NCBI RefSeq assembly: GCF_000710035.2
Contig: NZ_JMJJ01000004.1
Location: forward strand, 496,001-560,000
From: Pantoea ananatis LMG 2665
Lineage (GTDB): Bacteria > Pseudomonadota > Gammaproteobacteria > Enterobacterales > Enterobacteriaceae
Reading direction: 5' to 3'
DNA: 64,000 nt
Below the pieces are notes generated by a model. That model made no database searches and was not told the origin of the DNA. It saw only the letters and a program-made list of their open reading frames with translations. This document shows positions 40,647 through 51,749 of this stretch, piece after piece. The position numbers were made by a program, and so were the translations under genes. How positions within the stretch are numbered: the first letter of the stretch is position 1; each line of letters begins with the position of its first letter.

Positions 40647-42902
40647 ATGTTGACATGGATTTTACTGGCAAGAATCGCCGCGATCACGACGTTACCCTTA
40701 CTGGTGTTACCCGGGCTTCCTTCCCCTTTCACCATATTGGTGCTGCTGTTGAGTGGTGTCTGCGTGATTGCCTTGTCTCATCGCAGGATCCGCATCGCCG
40801 GCGTGGCGCTCCTGTTCACGGCCTGGGGGCTTTTTAATGCACAATCACTGGTAAAAGACACCGAAATGATGATTGCTGCCCCGGGGAAGTTTGATGTGCA
40901 AATTGAGGACGTCCATCAGACGCATTCGCGCATCAGAGTCAGATTGCTAAAAGTGGACGATCACATTCTCTTTCCGCCGCGCTTTGCGTGGCTTTCGTTG
41001 CCGGATAACGCCAGTGAGTATTGCCCCGGTCAGCGTGGAAAGATGATGCTCAGGCTGAGAGCGGTGCATGCCAGGCTCAACGAAGGGGCGTTTGATGCGC
41101 AGCGCTTCGCCATGGCGAATCATGCACCCGTGCAGGGCCGTATTGTTTCCCAGACCATCACGCACGCCTCCTGCAGCGTGCGCTGGCGATTTATCACTCA
41201 CCATCGTCAGCAAAACGGCCACTTGCCTGCCTCAGCCACGCTTGAAGCGTTAGCCTTTGGCATCCGGGACAACCTCAGCGAGGCGATCCGACAGCTGTTA
41301 AGGGATACCGGTACCGCGCACCTTATGGCAATTTCAGGCATGCACATTGCTTTGGCAGCAGGGACAGGGTGGTTACTGGCACGAGGAAGCCAGATTCTGT
41401 TTCCGGCCCGCGCTGTCAGCTATCTGTATCCTGTCATTATGGGATGGCTTTTTGCCGCGCTGTATACCTGGCTTTCCGGGGCGCATGCACCTGCGCAGCG
41501 GGCATTACTGGCACTGACACTCTGGGCTGTAACACGTTTCGTTGGCGTGCAGTTGAGTAGCTGGCAAGTCTGGACGCTGTGTGTGGGTTTACTGCTTGCC
41601 GTCGACCCGCTTACGGTACTCTCTGACAGCTTCTGGCTTTCTGTGTTGGCGGTGGGCATGCTGTTGACCTGGTACCACTGGTTCCCACTGGCGGCGCGCT
41701 TTCGGCACGCACGCCGCTGGTTACCGATACAGCTTCTCCACCTGCAGTCAGGCATGATGATTTTGATGCTGCCGTTACAGGCGGGCTTGTTCAACGGCAT
41801 TAGTATAACGGCGCTGATAGCCAATCTGCTGGCCATCCCGGTGGTGTCATTTGTCACGGTGCCGTTAATACTGGTTGCGATGCTGCTACCGGTGCCGGCA
41901 CTCTCCACCTGGTTTTGGCTGGCGGCAGATGGCTCTCTTCGTTTTCTGTTAACCAGCCTGGCGCTGTTGCCGCCGGGCTGGTGGCCATTGCAGGGGGCAG
42001 CCTTTTTTATGCTCATGGTGTGGGGCGGCTTGCTGGTCTGGCGCACTGGTGCACTGTTCAGCCTGCCGTGGAGCTGCAGCGCTATCGCACTGGCCATGGT
42101 GTTTTCCCGCCACTATAAACCGGAAAGGGAATGGCGCATTGATATGCTGGATGTCGGGCATGGCTTGAGCGTGGTCATCAGTCAGGGCCGTGAGGCCGTG
42201 TTGTACGATACGGGGCCACGCTGGCAACACAGTGATGCAGGAACACGCGTGATTACGCCCTGGTTACAACATAAAGGTCTGGTACTGCAGGAGGTTATTC
42301 TGAGCCACAGACATCTCGATCATACCGGCGGGCTCGCTGCCATTCTGCAACGCTGGCCTGGGATAAAGGTGCGCAGCAGCCTGGAGGGAACGCACCATTT
42401 GGCCTGCGTTCGGGGAGCGACATGGCGTTGGAAGCAGCTAAATTTCAGCGTGCTCTGGCCACTCAGTTCACCCAATAAAGGTGAAAATAACGACTCCTGC
42501 GTGGTGAGCGTTGATGACGGAAATGTCCGGCTGTTGCTGACCGGCGATCTGGAAAAACTGGCTGAGCAGCAGTTGGTCAGGCTGGAGAAGCAGCAGCTAA
42601 AAGCCGATATTTTGCAGGTTCCCCATCATGGCAGCCGCACGTCATCCTCTCGATTACTGCTTCGTAGCGTGGCCGGACACACCGCGATTGCCTCTCTGGC
42701 GCGCTATAATGCATGGCGAATGCCGGCTAAACCTGTATTACGTAATTACCACGAATATGGCTATAACTGGCTCGATACAGGGCAATCTGGACAGATAAGC
42801 ATCAGAGTTGGTAAAGGTAAAATGCAGGTTTTTACCCTCAGAGAACAATTAATGCCCCGTTGGTATCATCAGTGGTTTGGCGTCAAACGCGAATCCAGGT
42901 AG
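40647..42902 (+). CDS. ycaI: YcaI (ComEC/Rec2 family) DNA uptake channel protein
   Basis: Inner-membrane ComEC homologue, the presumed channel that takes single-stranded DNA into the cytoplasm; in E. coli it is linked to DNA uptake. About 751 residues from ATG 40647 (E. coli 754), with an N-terminal DUF4131 and OB-type region, then competence domain with RDTGTAHLMAISGMHIALAAG, then a C-terminal metallo-beta-lactamase-like domain with LSHRHLDHTGG and PHHGSRTSSSRLLLR. An AGGAG lies 11 bases upstream. A GTG further up (40608) is less likely. Diverges more than its neighbours. msbA follows after 34 bases. Confidence 0.93.
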   Translation: MLTWILLARIAAITTLPLLVLPGLPSPFTILVLLLSGVCVIALSHRRIRIAGVALLFTAWGLFNAQSLVKDTEMMIAAPGKFDVQIEDVHQTHSRIRVRLLKVDDHILFPPRFAWLSLPDNASEYCPGQRGKMMLRLRAVHARLNEGAFDAQRFAMANHAPVQGRIVSQTITHASCSVRWRFITHHRQQNGHLPASATLEALAFGIRDNLSEAIRQLLRDTGTAHLMAISGMHIALAAGTGWLLARGSQILFPARAVSYLYPVIMGWLFAALYTWLSGAHAPAQRALLALTLWAVTRFVGVQLSSWQVWTLCVGLLLAVDPLTVLSDSFWLSVLAVGMLLTWYHWFPLAARFRHARRWLPIQLLHLQSGMMILMLPLQAGLFNGISITALIANLLAIPVVSFVTVPLILVAMLLPVPALSTWFWLAADGSLRFLLTSLALLPPGWWPLQGAAFFMLMVWGGLLVWRTGALFSLPWSCSAIALAMVFSRHYKPEREWRIDMLDVGHGLSVVISQGREAVLYDTGPRWQHSDAGTRVITPWLQHKGLVLQEVILSHRHLDHTGGLAAILQRWPGIKVRSSLEGTHHLACVRGATWRWKQLNFSVLWPLSSPNKGENNDSCVVSVDDGNVRLLLTGDLEKLAEQQLVRLEKQQLKADILQVPHHGSRTSSSRLLLRSVAGHTAIASLARYNAWRMPAKPVLRNYHEYGYNWLDTGQSGQISIRVGKGKMQVFTLREQLMPRWYHQWFGVKRESR

Positions 42903-42936
42903 AATGGCCGGCTATTTCCAACAACGTGAATAAATA

Positions 42937-44685
42937 ATGCATCAAGATAAAGATCTCTCAACGTGGCAGACATTCCGTCGACTCTGGCCGATGATCGCAC
43001 CCAACAAAGCTGGCTTAATTGTGGCGGCTACGGCCCTGATTATTAATGCCGCAGGCGATACGTTAATGCTCTCCCTGTTGAAGCCTTTGCTGGATGACGG
43101 CTTTGGTAAAGCGGACAGGTCCGTGATGCTGTGGATGCCGTTGGCAGTTATTGGCTTGATGCTGGTTCGCGGCGTAAGTAGCTATATTTCCAGCTACTGC
43201 ATTTCCTGGGTATCCGGGAACGTGGTCATGAATATGCGCCGGCGTCTGTTCAGTCATATGATGGGCATGCCGGTGGCCTTCTTCGATCAGCAGTCTACGG
43301 GTACGCTCCTCTCGCGTATCACCTATGACTCGGAGCAGGTTGCATCGTCTTCATCAGGCGCACTGGTCACGGTCGTGCGCGAAGGCGCGTCCATCATCGG
43401 CCTGTTTATCATGATGTTCTATTACAGCTGGCAGCTGTCGCTGATTCTCATCGTGCTCGCCCCCATTGTTTCCTTTGCCATTCGTATGGTGTCGAAGCGC
43501 TTCCGCAACATCAGCAAATCCATGCAAAACACCATGGGGCAGGTGACAACCAGTGCCGAGCAGATGCTGAAAGGGCATAAAGAAGTGCTGATTTTTGGCG
43601 GACAGGAAATCGAATCGGCGCGTTTTGCCAAGGTCAGCAACCGTATGCGCCAGCAGGGTATGAAGCTGGTGTCAGCGTCCTCGATCTCCGATCCGGTTAT
43701 TCAGCTGATTGCCTCGCTGGCGCTGGCGTTTGTGCTTTATGCGGCGAGTTTCCCCAGCGTGATGGATACCTTGACCGCCGGTACGATCACTGTGGTGTTC
43801 TCATCCATGATTGCGCTGATGCGCCCGCTTAAGTCACTGACCAACGTGAATGCTCAGTTCCAGCGTGGTATGGCGGCCTGCCAGACGCTGTTCTCCATTC
43901 TGGACAGCGAGCAGGAAATTGACAACGGTAAGCGTGAAATTACCCGCGCGAAAGGGGATGTCGAGTTCCGTAATGTGACATTTACCTATCCGGGCGGTGA
44001 AACGCCTGCCTTGAAAGACATTAATCTGGCGCTGCCGGCAGGCAAAACGGTAGCCCTGGTGGGGCGTTCAGGCTCGGGTAAATCGACCATGGCAAGCCTG
44101 CTGACCCGTTTTTATGATATTCAGCAGGGCAACATTTTGCTGGATGGCTACGATTTGCGCGAGTACACCTTATCGTCATTGCGTAATCAGGTCGCGCTGG
44201 TGTCGCAAAATGTGCACCTGTTTAATGATACCGTCGCCAATAACATTGCCTATGCGCGCAGCGAGCAGTACAGCCGTGAGGAGATTGAAAAAGCGGCGAC
44301 CATGGCTCATGCCATGGATTTTATCAATAAAATGGATAAAGGGCTGGATACGGTTATCGGCGAAAACGGCGTCCTGTTGTCTGGCGGTCAGCGTCAACGT
44401 ATCGCCATTGCGCGTGCGTTACTGCGCGACTGTCCTATCCTGATTCTTGACGAGGCCACTTCGGCGCTGGATACGGAATCTGAGCGTGCTATTCAGTCAG
44501 CCCTGGATGAGTTGCAGAAAAACCGTACTTCCCTGGTGATTGCACACCGCCTGTCGACTATCGAAAAAGCGGATGAAATTGTGGTCGTGGAAGAGGGCAA
44601 AATTATCGAGCGCGGCACGCATGCTGTGCTCCTTGCGGAAAAAGGCGCCTATGCCCAACTTCATAAAATGCAATTTGGCCAATGA
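42937..44685 (+). CDS. msbA: MsbA, lipid A-core flippase
   Basis: Homodimeric ABC exporter that flips core-lipid A across the inner membrane. 582 residues as in E. coli. Six N-terminal helices, then ATPase with Walker [10 protein letters not shown] (Lys382), Walker [13 protein letters not shown], signature [17 protein letters not shown] and H-switch [12 protein letters not shown]. Stop overlaps the lpxK ATG by four bases (ATGA), coupling translation. Part of ycaI-msbA-lpxK-ycaQ-ycaR-kdsB. Confidence 0.97.
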   Translation: MHQDKDLSTWQTFRRLWPMIAPNKAGLIVAATALIINAAGDTLMLSLLKPLLDDGFGKADRSVMLWMPLAVIGLMLVRGVSSYISSYCISWVSGNVVMNMRRRLFSHMMGMPVAFFDQQSTGTLLSRITYDSEQVASSSSGALVTVVREGASIIGLFIMMFYYSWQLSLILIVLAPIVSFAIRMVSKRFRNISKSMQNTMGQVTTSAEQMLKGHKEVLIFGGQEIESARFAKVSNRMRQQGMKLVSASSISDPVIQLIASLALAFVLYAASFPSVMDTLTAGTITVVFSSMIALMRPLKSLTNVNAQFQRGMAACQTLFSILDSEQEIDNGKREITRAKGDVEFRNVTFTYPGGETPALKDINLALPAGKTVALVGRSGSGKSTMASLLTRFYDIQQGNILLDGYDLREYTLSSLRNQVALVSQNVHLFNDTVANNIAYARSEQYSREEIEKAATMAHAMDFINKMDKGLDTVIGENGVLLSGGQRQRIAIARALLRDCPILILDEATSALDTESERAIQSALDELQKNRTSLVIAHRLSTIEKADEIVVVEEGKIIERGTHAVLLAEKGAYAQLHKMQFGQ

Positions 44686-45683
44686 TTGAGCGCATCTGGA
44701 GCGGGCGATCGCCTTTATGGGTACTGCTATGGCCACTTAGTGTGCTATACGGGGCGATTACGGCATTGATCCGCTTCAGTTTTCAACGCGGCTGGCGCAA
44801 AAGCTGGCGTGCGCCCGTGCCTGTCGTGGTGGTCGGGAATTTAACCGCAGGCGGGAACGGCAAAACGCCGGTGGTGATTTGGCTGGTAGAGGCCCTGCAA
44901 CAACGCGGCCTGCGTGTTGGCGTGATTTCACGAGGCTATGGCGGTAAAGCAGACCATTATCCATTGCAGGTCACTGCCGCAACCGCCACTGAACAGGCGG
45001 GTGACGAACCCGTTCTGATCGCCCAGCGCACGGCTGCGCCCGTGGCCGTTGCGCCGCGCCGCCGTGAGGCCATTGACCTTCTCCTGAAGCATCACGAGCT
45101 GGATCTGATTGTGACTGACGATGGTCTGCAGCATTACGCCTTGCAGCGCGATCGGGAGATTGTCGTGGTGGATGGCGTGCGCCGTTTCGGCAACGGCTGG
45201 TGGTTACCTGCTGGCCCAATGCGCGAACGCGCTTCACGTCTCAAAACGGTGGATGCCGTTATCGTCAATGGCGGCGAACCGCAGGCAGGTGAAATTGCGA
45301 TGCAACTGCGCCCGGGCAAGGCGACGCATCTGCTGAGCGGCGAACAACGCCCGCTCAGCACCTTTCATAACGTTGTTGCTATGGCGGGAATTGGTCATCC
45401 GCCACGCTTCTTTAATACCTTAAAGCAGCAGGGGTTAACGCCTGTAGCGGAAATCGCTTTTGCCGACCACCATGCTTACAGCGAAGAAGAACTTTCACGT
45501 CTGCTGCAGCCTGAGCAGATGCTGTTGATGACCGAAAAAGATGCGGTTAAGTGCCGGGCATTCGCACAACCCTCGTGGTGGTATCTGCCGGTTGATGCAC
45601 AACTGCACGCCGAGGCAGCCACCTTGCTGTTAGAGGATATAGAAAACCTTTGCCGTACGTCTGCACACCGGGCAAAGTACTAA
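44682..45683 (+). CDS. lpxK: LpxK, tetraacyldisaccharide 4'-kinase
   Basis: Phosphorylates the 4' position of the lipid A precursor at the inner-membrane face. 333 residues (E. coli 328). N-terminal membrane anchor [20 protein letters not shown]-loop variant [14 protein letters not shown]; substrate region [15 protein letters not shown]. Start overlaps the msbA stop. The last about 10 residues after EDIENL ([10 protein letters not shown]) differ from E. coli, an unremarkable tail. Confidence 0.96.
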   Translation: MIERIWSGRSPLWVLLWPLSVLYGAITALIRFSFQRGWRKSWRAPVPVVVVGNLTAGGNGKTPVVIWLVEALQQRGLRVGVISRGYGGKADHYPLQVTAATATEQAGDEPVLIAQRTAAPVAVAPRRREAIDLLLKHHELDLIVTDDGLQHYALQRDREIVVVDGVRRFGNGWWLPAGPMRERASRLKTVDAVIVNGGEPQAGEIAMQLRPGKATHLLSGEQRPLSTFHNVVAMAGIGHPPRFFNTLKQQGLTPVAEIAFADHHAYSEEELSRLLQPEQMLLMTEKDAVKCRAFAQPSWWYLPVDAQLHAEAATLLLEDIENLCRTSAHRAKY

Positions 45684-45707
45684 CCTCCCCATCTGATAAG
45701 GAAGAGA

Positions 45708-46925
45708 ATGAGCATACATTCACTTTCGCGACAGCAGGCACGTAACATCCACCTCGCAGCTCAGGGTCTGCTCCGTCCGGCAGCCCGCCGGGCGCGTCAG
45801 CAGGACATTCCAGACTGTATTACCCGAATGGCCTTACTACAAATCGACACCATCAATGTGGTTGCCCGAAGCCCTTATCTGGTGCTGTTTAGTCGTTTAG
45901 GGGATTACCCTCAATCCTGGCTGGATACATCCCTGGCTCAGGGGGACATTTTTGAGTACTGGGCCCACGAAGCCTGCTTTATTCCGCGCAACGATTACAA
46001 ATTACTGCGACATCGCATGCTCTCGCCCGAACGCCTGGGCTGGAAATACAGTGCGCAATGGGCTGCCGAGTATCAGCAGGAGATGGCCGATTTACTGACC
46101 TACATCCGCGATAACGGCCCCGTCAGATCGGCCGATTTTGCCACCGAAAAAAATCATAAACCGGGATGGTGGGCGTGGAAACCGCACAAGCGGCATCTCG
46201 AAAATCTGTTTAGCGCAGGTGAATTGATGGTAGCAGAGCGCCGAAATTTTCAGCGAGTCTACGATTTACGCACCCGGGTGATGCCGGACTGGCAGGATGC
46301 GATCCACGCGATCGGCGAGGATGAAGCGATCCAATTGATGTTGATGAACAGTGCGCGCAGCCTGGGGATTTTTCGCAGTGAATGGCTGGCCGATTATTAC
46401 CGGCTGAAACAGGCACCGATCAAAGCCTTTATCCAATCGGCGCAGGTCGCGGGAGACATTATTCCGGTCGAGGTCAAGGGGATGGGCGCGATGTGGCTGC
46501 ACCAGAGCGCGCTGCCCGGATTAACGACGCCTTTGAAAGCGACGCACACCGCGCTGTTATCCCCATTTGATCCCGTAGTCTGGGATCGAAAGCGGGCGCG
46601 AGAACTGTTTGATTTTGACTACCGTATCGAATGCTACACGCCTGCCGAAAAGCGCAGGTACGGTTACTTCGTTTTACCTTTGCTGCATCGTGGTCAGCTT
46701 AAAGCCCGGCTGGATGCACGAATGATTCGCGCGTCACGTCAGTTGGAGATCAAAAATATCTGGCTGGAGCACGACGTCTCTGTCACCACCTCCTTTCTCC
46801 AGGATGCACAACGGGCAATTACCCGTTTCGCGCGCTGGCAGGGTGCAGAGACGGTCGTGTTACAGCAGGCTCCTCCGGCGTTACTGGCACACTGGCCGCG
46901 GTTGTGGCCGCTGGATAATTCGTGA
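45708..46925 (+). CDS. ycaQ: YcaQ, interstrand-crosslink DNA glycosylase (AlkX family)
   Basis: Winged-helix DNA glycosylase of the HTH_42 family; E. coli YcaQ unhooks nitrogen-mustard-type interstrand crosslinks and removes N7-alkyl guanine. 405 residues (E. coli 410). Conserved stretches are LLQIDTINVVARSPYLVLFSR (with the essential QxD: Gln-Ile-Asp), EYWAHEACF, KPHKRHLENLF and LSPFDPVVWDRKR. GGAAGAG precedes the ATG. Although in the lipid A operon region it has an unrelated DNA repair role. Confidence 0.93.
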   Translation: MSIHSLSRQQARNIHLAAQGLLRPAARRARQQDIPDCITRMALLQIDTINVVARSPYLVLFSRLGDYPQSWLDTSLAQGDIFEYWAHEACFIPRNDYKLLRHRMLSPERLGWKYSAQWAAEYQQEMADLLTYIRDNGPVRSADFATEKNHKPGWWAWKPHKRHLENLFSAGELMVAERRNFQRVYDLRTRVMPDWQDAIHAIGEDEAIQLMLMNSARSLGIFRSEWLADYYRLKQAPIKAFIQSAQVAGDIIPVEVKGMGAMWLHQSALPGLTTPLKATHTALLSPFDPVVWDRKRARELFDFDYRIECYTPAEKRRYGYFVLPLLHRGQLKARLDARMIRASRQLEIKNIWLEHDVSVTTSFLQDAQRAITRFARWQGAETVVLQQAPPALLAHWPRLWPLDNS

Positions 46926-47010
46926 TGCCACAACCGGTGTGGTTTACCCGCTCTTATCAACGCTGTGATATGCTTTAGCGCTTACGCTATCGGTCCGTGA
47001 TGGAGGATAT

Positions 47011-47193
47011 ATGGATCACCGTTTACTCGAAATCGTTGCCTGCCCGGTTTGCAATGGCAAGCTGTATTACAACAACGAACAGCAAGAACTGATCTGCAAG
47101 CCCGATGCACTGGCTTTTCCGGTGCGCGATGGCATTCCGGTCCTGTTGGAAAACGAAGCCCGTACGTTGTCGGTTGAAGAGATCCATCCATGA
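47011..47193 (+). CDS. ycaR: YcaR, UPF0434 small Trm112-like protein
   Basis: A 60-residue protein of UPF0434, equal in length to E. coli Yca[19 protein letters not shown] has a CPxC pair; the fold is Trm112-like but the function in enterobacteria is unknown. GGAGGATAT precedes the ATG. Stop overlaps kdsB ATG by four bases (ATGA), as in E. coli, so it is translated with kdsB. Confidence 0.95.
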   Translation: MDHRLLEIVACPVCNGKLYYNNEQQELICKPDALAFPVRDGIPVLLENEARTLSVEEIHP

Positions 47194-47939
47194 GTTTCAT
47201 TGCCATCATTCCTGCTCGTTATGCCTCAACCCGTCTACCCGGTAAACCCTTGGTCGATATTCATGGCAAGCCGATGGTGGTACATGTGATGGAACGCGCG
47301 CGCGAATCCGGTGCCAGCCGGGTTATCGTGGCGACCGATCACCCGGATGTGGCCGGCGCAGTGGAAGCGTCGGGAGGCGAAGTTTGCATGACGCGCGCCG
47401 ATCATCATTCAGGCACAGAACGCCTTGCCGAAGTGATTGAGAAGTATCAGTTCGCAGACGATCAAATTATCGTCAATGTTCAGGGCGATGAGCCTATGAT
47501 CCCGGCCGAAATCGTGCACCAGGTGGCGAATAATCTGGCGCAGTCTGAGGCCGGTATGGCGACGCTGGCCGTGCCCATTACCGATGCAGAAGAAGCCTTT
47601 AATCCTAACGCCGTGAAAGTCGTTATGGATGCCAAAGGCTATGCGCTGTATTTTTCTCGTGCGACCATTCCCTGGGACCGCGAGCGCTATGCGGAATCAC
47701 GCGATCGCATCGGCGATACGCTTCTCCGGCACATTGGCATTTACGCCTACCGGGCAGGCTTTATTCGCCGTTACATCGACTGGGCACCTTGTCCCCTTGA
47801 GCAGATTGAATTACTCGAGCAGCTCCGGGTGCTGTGGTACGGCGAAAAGATTCACGTGGCCGTAGCAAAAACGGTGCCGGGCGTTGGGGTCGATACGCCA
47901 GAGGACCTGATTCGTGTGCGCGCTGCCATGCGCGGCTGA
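47190..47939 (+). CDS. kdsB: KdsB, CMP-Kdo synthetase
   Basis: Activates Kdo with CTP for LPS inner-core synthesis. 249 residues (E. coli 248). Nucleotide-binding N-terminus [23 protein letters not shown] (first about 24 residues; key Arg and Lys), VQGDEPMIP metal site, [13 protein letters not shown] and GVDTPEDL. Coupled to ycaR. The ycbJ gene that follows in E. coli is absent. Confidence 0.97.
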   Translation: MSFIAIIPARYASTRLPGKPLVDIHGKPMVVHVMERARESGASRVIVATDHPDVAGAVEASGGEVCMTRADHHSGTERLAEVIEKYQFADDQIIVNVQGDEPMIPAEIVHQVANNLAQSEAGMATLAVPITDAEEAFNPNAVKVVMDAKGYALYFSRATIPWDRERYAESRDRIGDTLLRHIGIYAYRAGFIRRYIDWAPCPLEQIELLEQLRVLWYGEKIHVAVAKTVPGVGVDTPEDLIRVRAAMRG

Positions 47940-48000
47940 GGTCATCCGACAGGTTCAGGGCGTGACTACGGCTCTCCGCGCTTCTGATTACCCGATTGAA

Positions 48001-48026
48001 GGATGCGCGCGGCGTCGTGCGCATCC
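48001..48026. terminator. Hairpin between convergent kdsB and elyC
   Basis: An 8-bp GC stem (48001-48008 with 48019-48026) lies in the gap between the two converging genes. No T-run is present, so intrinsic termination is uncertain. Confidence 0.4.
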
Positions 48027-48036
48027 TCCAACGCTG

Positions 48037-48813
48037 TTACGAAGCGGGTGTTTCGGCGGGGGGATTAATGCGTTGCAATGCACTGCCGAGCGTTTCATAG
48101 ATGGCGCGTTCGCTGTGGCCCATCCACAGCGGAGAAGGAAAAGCCCGCTCCCACCAGTTGAGCGGGGAGGTAATTGCCAACTGGTTCGACGGTGCGGCAA
48201 TCGGGTTAAGCCCTGCCTGCTGGAAGAAACGCATGGCACGCGGCATATGATTCGCTGATGTGACCAGCAAAAAGGAATGATGCCCGATCACTGCGCTGAC
48301 CGCCCGCGCTTCCTGCTCAGTATCCTTGGGTTGATCCAGAATATGAATATGAGCGTCAGGTACGCCAAGGCTTTCGGCGACCTGTGCGGCCACCCACGCA
48401 TTACTTTTGGGATTGTGCCCTGCAGCAGCACCGGTAAAGACCATCGTTGCCTGCGGGTTACGCAGCCACTGACGCACGCCCTCTGTCACGCGAGGCAAAC
48501 TGTTATTCAACAAGTTTGAGCTGGGTGCCCAGGCAGGATTGTAGGTATAGCCTCCACCCAGTACCACGATGTAATCCACTTTCTGGCTACCATTCCATGT
48601 TGAATAGTGCGACTCCACCGGCAATAACAGGCGGTCTGCCACAGGCTGTAGGCTAATCAGTAATATTATCAGCCAGCTCACCGAGATGAGTATTTTGCCG
48701 CTTTTCTGCCAGCGGCTGAACCAAAGCAGTAAAATGCCTGCCGCCATCAGTAAAAGCAGAAAAGGCAAGGGCAGCAACAGGTTACCGACGGCCTTTTTCA
48801 GCATAAAAACCAT
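48037..48813 (-). CDS. elyC: ElyC (YcbC), envelope biogenesis factor, DUF218
   Basis: Inner-membrane protein implicated in peptidoglycan synthesis and undecaprenyl-carrier metabolism at low temperature. The start at 48813 (MVFMLKKAVGNLLLPLPF) gives 258 residues (E. coli 259) and has AAGAGG upstream; the frame extends 84 codons further without homology. Two N-terminal membrane helices precede the DUF218 domain with DYIVVLGGGYTYNPAWAPSSN and LVTSANHMPRAM. Transcribed opposite to kdsB and divergent from cmoM. Confidence 0.93.
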   Translation of the reverse strand: MVFMLKKAVGNLLLPLPFLLLLMAAGILLLWFSRWQKSGKILISVSWLIILLISLQPVADRLLLPVESHYSTWNGSQKVDYIVVLGGGYTYNPAWAPSSNLLNNSLPRVTEGVRQWLRNPQATMVFTGAAAGHNPKSNAWVAAQVAESLGVPDAHIHILDQPKDTEQEARAVSAVIGHHSFLLVTSANHMPRAMRFFQQAGLNPIAAPSNQLAITSPLNWWERAFPSPLWMGHSERAIYETLGSALQRINPPAETPAS

Positions 48814-48938
48814 GTAAAAAACCTCTTGTTGTCCGAAAAAACAGCAGCCAGAGCGCAAGAATGGTATCAAAGCTTCATTCTTACCGTACCTGTGACAAAA
48901 TAGCATATGTTTCACCGCAGCATACCGGAGCCCACGCC

Positions 48939-49724
48939 ATGCAGGATCGTAACTTTGACGATCTCGCGGATAAATTTTCGCAAAACATTTACGGCACAAC
49001 CAAAGGCCTGGTGCGTCAGGCCATCTTATGGGATGAGCTGGAAACGATTCTTCCCAGCCTGTCATCCTCCGCGCTGAACGTACTGGATGCGGGCGGCGGC
49101 ATCGGTCAGATGTCCAGCGGGCTGGCTGGGCGGGGCCACCAGATACTGCTGTGCGATCTTTCCGGAGAGATGTTACGCCGTGCCCAGGAAAATGCGGATG
49201 CGCTGGGTGTGAGCCACAACATGCAATTCAAACAAATTAGCGCGCAGCAGGTCGGTGAACATTTGGATAAGCCGGTGGATCTGGTATTGTTTCACGCTGT
49301 GCTTGAGTGGGTTGCGGAACCTGAAGCGGTGTTAAAAGCCTTGTTTGATACACTGCGCCCCGGCGGCGTGCTGTCGTTGATGTTTTACAACCTGCATGGG
49401 TTAACATTACGCACCCTGACGCTGGGCAACTTTGGTTATCTGCGCACTAACTTGACCAAACGCAAGAAGCGCACGCTGTCACCGGACTATCCCCGCGATC
49501 CCGATGACGTATATCGTTGGCTGGAGAACTGTGGTTTTCAGATTGAACGGCGTGCCGGGATTCGCGTATTCAGCGATTATATGAAGCCGCCTAAAGGCGA
49601 GCCAAAGAGCGACGACGAAATTATTGAGATGGAGCGGCGCTTTTGCCGCCAGGAACCCTTTTTAAGCTTAGGGCGTTACATCCACGTGACCGCGCGCAAA
49701 CCCGGGCAGAAGGACGAATTATGA
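48939..49724 (+). CDS. cmoM: CmoM (SmtA), tRNA 5-carboxymethoxyuridine methyltransferase
   Basis: SAM-dependent enzyme that methylates cmo5U34 to mcmo5U in some tRNAs. 261 residues as in E. coli. SAM motif I is [13 protein letters not shown], with [12 protein letters not shown] and [13 protein letters not shown] further on. Start 48939 ([19 protein letters not shown]) is family-consistent; 26 upstream in-frame codons are rejected. Its TGA overlaps the mukF ATG, the conserved smtA-mukFEB operon. Confidence 0.95.
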   Translation: MQDRNFDDLADKFSQNIYGTTKGLVRQAILWDELETILPSLSSSALNVLDAGGGIGQMSSGLAGRGHQILLCDLSGEMLRRAQENADALGVSHNMQFKQISAQQVGEHLDKPVDLVLFHAVLEWVAEPEAVLKALFDTLRPGGVLSLMFYNLHGLTLRTLTLGNFGYLRTNLTKRKKRTLSPDYPRDPDDVYRWLENCGFQIERRAGIRVFSDYMKPPKGEPKSDDEIIEMERRFCRQEPFLSLGRYIHVTARKPGQKDEL

Positions 49725-51043
49725 GTGAATTTTCCCAGACGGTACCGGAGCTGGTATCCTGGGCGCGCAAGAATGACTTCTCGCTTGCGCTGCCAGTTGA
49801 ACGTCTGGCTTTTTTGCTGGCCATCGCCACGCTAAATGGCGAACGCATGGACGGTGAAATGAGCGAAGGTGACCTGATTGATGCGTTTCGTCACGTCAGC
49901 AAAGCCTTTGAGCAAACCAGTGAAACGGTGTTGGTACGCGCCAACAACGCCATCAACGATATGGTGCGCCAGCGCCTGTTAAACCGCTTTACCAGTGAGT
50001 TAACCGAGGGCAATGCGATTTATCGCCTGACCCCGTTGGCCATTGGCATCACTGATTACTATATTCGCCAGCGGGAATTCTCCACGCTGCGCCTGTCAAT
50101 GCAGCTTTCTATCGTGGCGGCGGAGCTGAAGCGCGCCGCGGATGCGGCTCAGGAAAACGGCGATGAATTTCACTGGCACCGCAACGTGTTCGCGCCGCTG
50201 AAATATTCGGTGGCCGAAATTTTCGACAGTATCGATATGACGCAGCGCCTGATGGATGAGCAACAGCAGGCGGTTAAGACGGATATTGCCGAACTGCTGA
50301 ACAAAGACTGGCGAGCCGCGATTTCGAGCTGTGAAATGTTGCTGTCGGAAACCTCAGGTACGCTGCGTGAACTGCAGGATACGCTGGAGGCAGCGGGCGA
50401 TAAGCTGCAGGAAAATCTGCTGCGCATTCAGGATGCCACGCTGGACAGCCCGGATCTGGGTTTTGTCGACAAACTGGTTTTCGATTTGCAAAGCAAACTC
50501 GATCGCATTACCAGTTGGGGGCAGCAGGCCATCGATCTCTGGATTGGCTACGATCGCCACGTGCATAAATTCATTCGTACCGCCATCGACATGGACAAAA
50601 ACCGCGTTTTCGCCCAGCGTTTGCGTGTTTCTGTGCAGAACTATTTTGATGCGCCCTGGGCGCTCACCTATGCCAACGCCGAACGTCTTTACGATATGCG
50701 TGACGACGAACTGACGCTGCGCAATGACGAAGTTATGGGCGAATTGCCGGCCGAGCTGGAGTTTGAAGAATTCAATGAAATTCGCGAGCAGCTGGCGGCC
50801 ATGATTGAAGAAGCCTTAGAGATTTATAAAACGCAGCAAAAACCGCTCAACCTCGCCGCTGTGATGCGCGACTATCTGGCTCAATATCCACGCGCGCGTC
50901 ACTTTGACCTGGCGCGTATTGTGGTGGATCAGGCCGTGCGGCTCGGCGTAGCGGAAGCCGATTTAGCCGGCTTGCCTGTGGAATGGCAAGCCATTAATGA
51001 TTACGGAGCCAAGGTGCAGGCACATGTCATCGACAAATATTGA
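49721..51043 (+). CDS. mukF: MukF, kleisin of the MukBEF condensin
   Basis: Kleisin that bridges MukB heads and dimerises through its N-terminal domain. 440 residues as in E. coli. N-terminal winged helix (about 1-120), helical middle, C-terminal winged helix that binds MukB heads. Starts in the cmoM stop (ATGA) and ends with a 20-base overlap with mukE. An upstream frame inside cmoM is rejected. Confidence 0.97.
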   Translation: MSEFSQTVPELVSWARKNDFSLALPVERLAFLLAIATLNGERMDGEMSEGDLIDAFRHVSKAFEQTSETVLVRANNAINDMVRQRLLNRFTSELTEGNAIYRLTPLAIGITDYYIRQREFSTLRLSMQLSIVAAELKRAADAAQENGDEFHWHRNVFAPLKYSVAEIFDSIDMTQRLMDEQQQAVKTDIAELLNKDWRAAISSCEMLLSETSGTLRELQDTLEAAGDKLQENLLRIQDATLDSPDLGFVDKLVFDLQSKLDRITSWGQQAIDLWIGYDRHVHKFIRTAIDMDKNRVFAQRLRVSVQNYFDAPWALTYANAERLYDMRDDELTLRNDEVMGELPAELEFEEFNEIREQLAAMIEEALEIYKTQQKPLNLAAVMRDYLAQYPRARHFDLARIVVDQAVRLGVAEADLAGLPVEWQAINDYGAKVQAHVIDKY

Positions 51044-51749
51044 ACAAGTGATGCCGGTTAAACTGGCACAGGCACTGGCAAATCCGATTTTTCCGGCGCT
51101 GGACAGCCAGTTACGCGCCGGACGCCACATTGGTATCGAAGAGCTGGACAATCATGCTTTTCTGATGGATTACCAGCAGTATCTGGAAGAGTTTTACACC
51201 CGCTACAACGTTGAGCTGATTCGCGCGCCAGAGGGATTCTTCTATCTGCGTCCGCGTTCAACCACGCTCATTCCCCGTTCTGTCCTGTCTGAGCTGGATA
51301 TGATGGTCGGTAAAATCCTTTGCTATCTCTATCTCAGCCCGGAACGCCTGGCGAATGAAGGCATTTTTACCCAGCAGGAACTTTATGACGAGCTGCTGTC
51401 CCTGGCGGATGAAAGTAAACTGCTGAAACTGGTTAATCAGCGCTCAACCGGCTCAGATCTCGATCGCGCCAAGCTGCAGGAAAAAATGCGTGCGTCTTTA
51501 AGCCGCCTGCGCCGTCTTGGCATGGTGTGGTTTTTTGGCAACGACAGCAGCAAGTTCCGTATTATCGAGTCCGTTTTTCGCTTCGGCGCCGATGTGCGCA
51601 GCGGTGACGATCCGCGGGAAGCGCAGCTGCGCCTGATTCGTGACGGTGAGGCAATGTTGCTGGATAACGCCACGGCCACGACTGAGGCTGATGACAGTGA
51701 TGAGAATGACAGCGATGCGGGTGATATCGCGGAGGAAGAACAGGCATGA
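51024..51749 (+). CDS. mukE: MukE, KITE subunit of MukBEF
   Basis: Dimeric winged-helix subunit that binds MukF. 241 residues starting [16 protein letters not shown] (E. coli 234). A GGAG/AAGGTG site precedes ATG 51024; an ATG at 51051 (MPVKLAQ) is an alternative with a weaker site. The C-terminal tail after DGEAML is longer than in E. coli and acidic ([19 protein letters not shown]). Overlaps mukF by 20 bases and mukB by four. Confidence 0.95.
   Translation: MSSTNIEQVMPVKLAQALANPIFPALDSQLRAGRHIGIEELDNHAFLMDYQQYLEEFYTRYNVELIRAPEGFFYLRPRSTTLIPRSVLSELDMMVGKILCYLYLSPERLANEGIFTQQELYDELLSLADESKLLKLVNQRSTGSDLDRAKLQEKMRASLSRLRRLGMVWFFGNDSSKFRIIESVFRFGADVRSGDDPREAQLRLIRDGEAMLLDNATATTEADDSDENDSDAGDIAEEEQA

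Noticed and set aside
48814..49065. An 84-codon N-terminal extension of ElyC
   Set aside because: The extension has no homology, would destroy the N-terminal membrane anchor context and overlaps the divergent cmoM.
49643..49720. A 26-codon upstream extension of MukF
   Set aside because: It lies inside cmoM; the ATG overlapping the cmoM stop gives exactly the E. coli MukF length.
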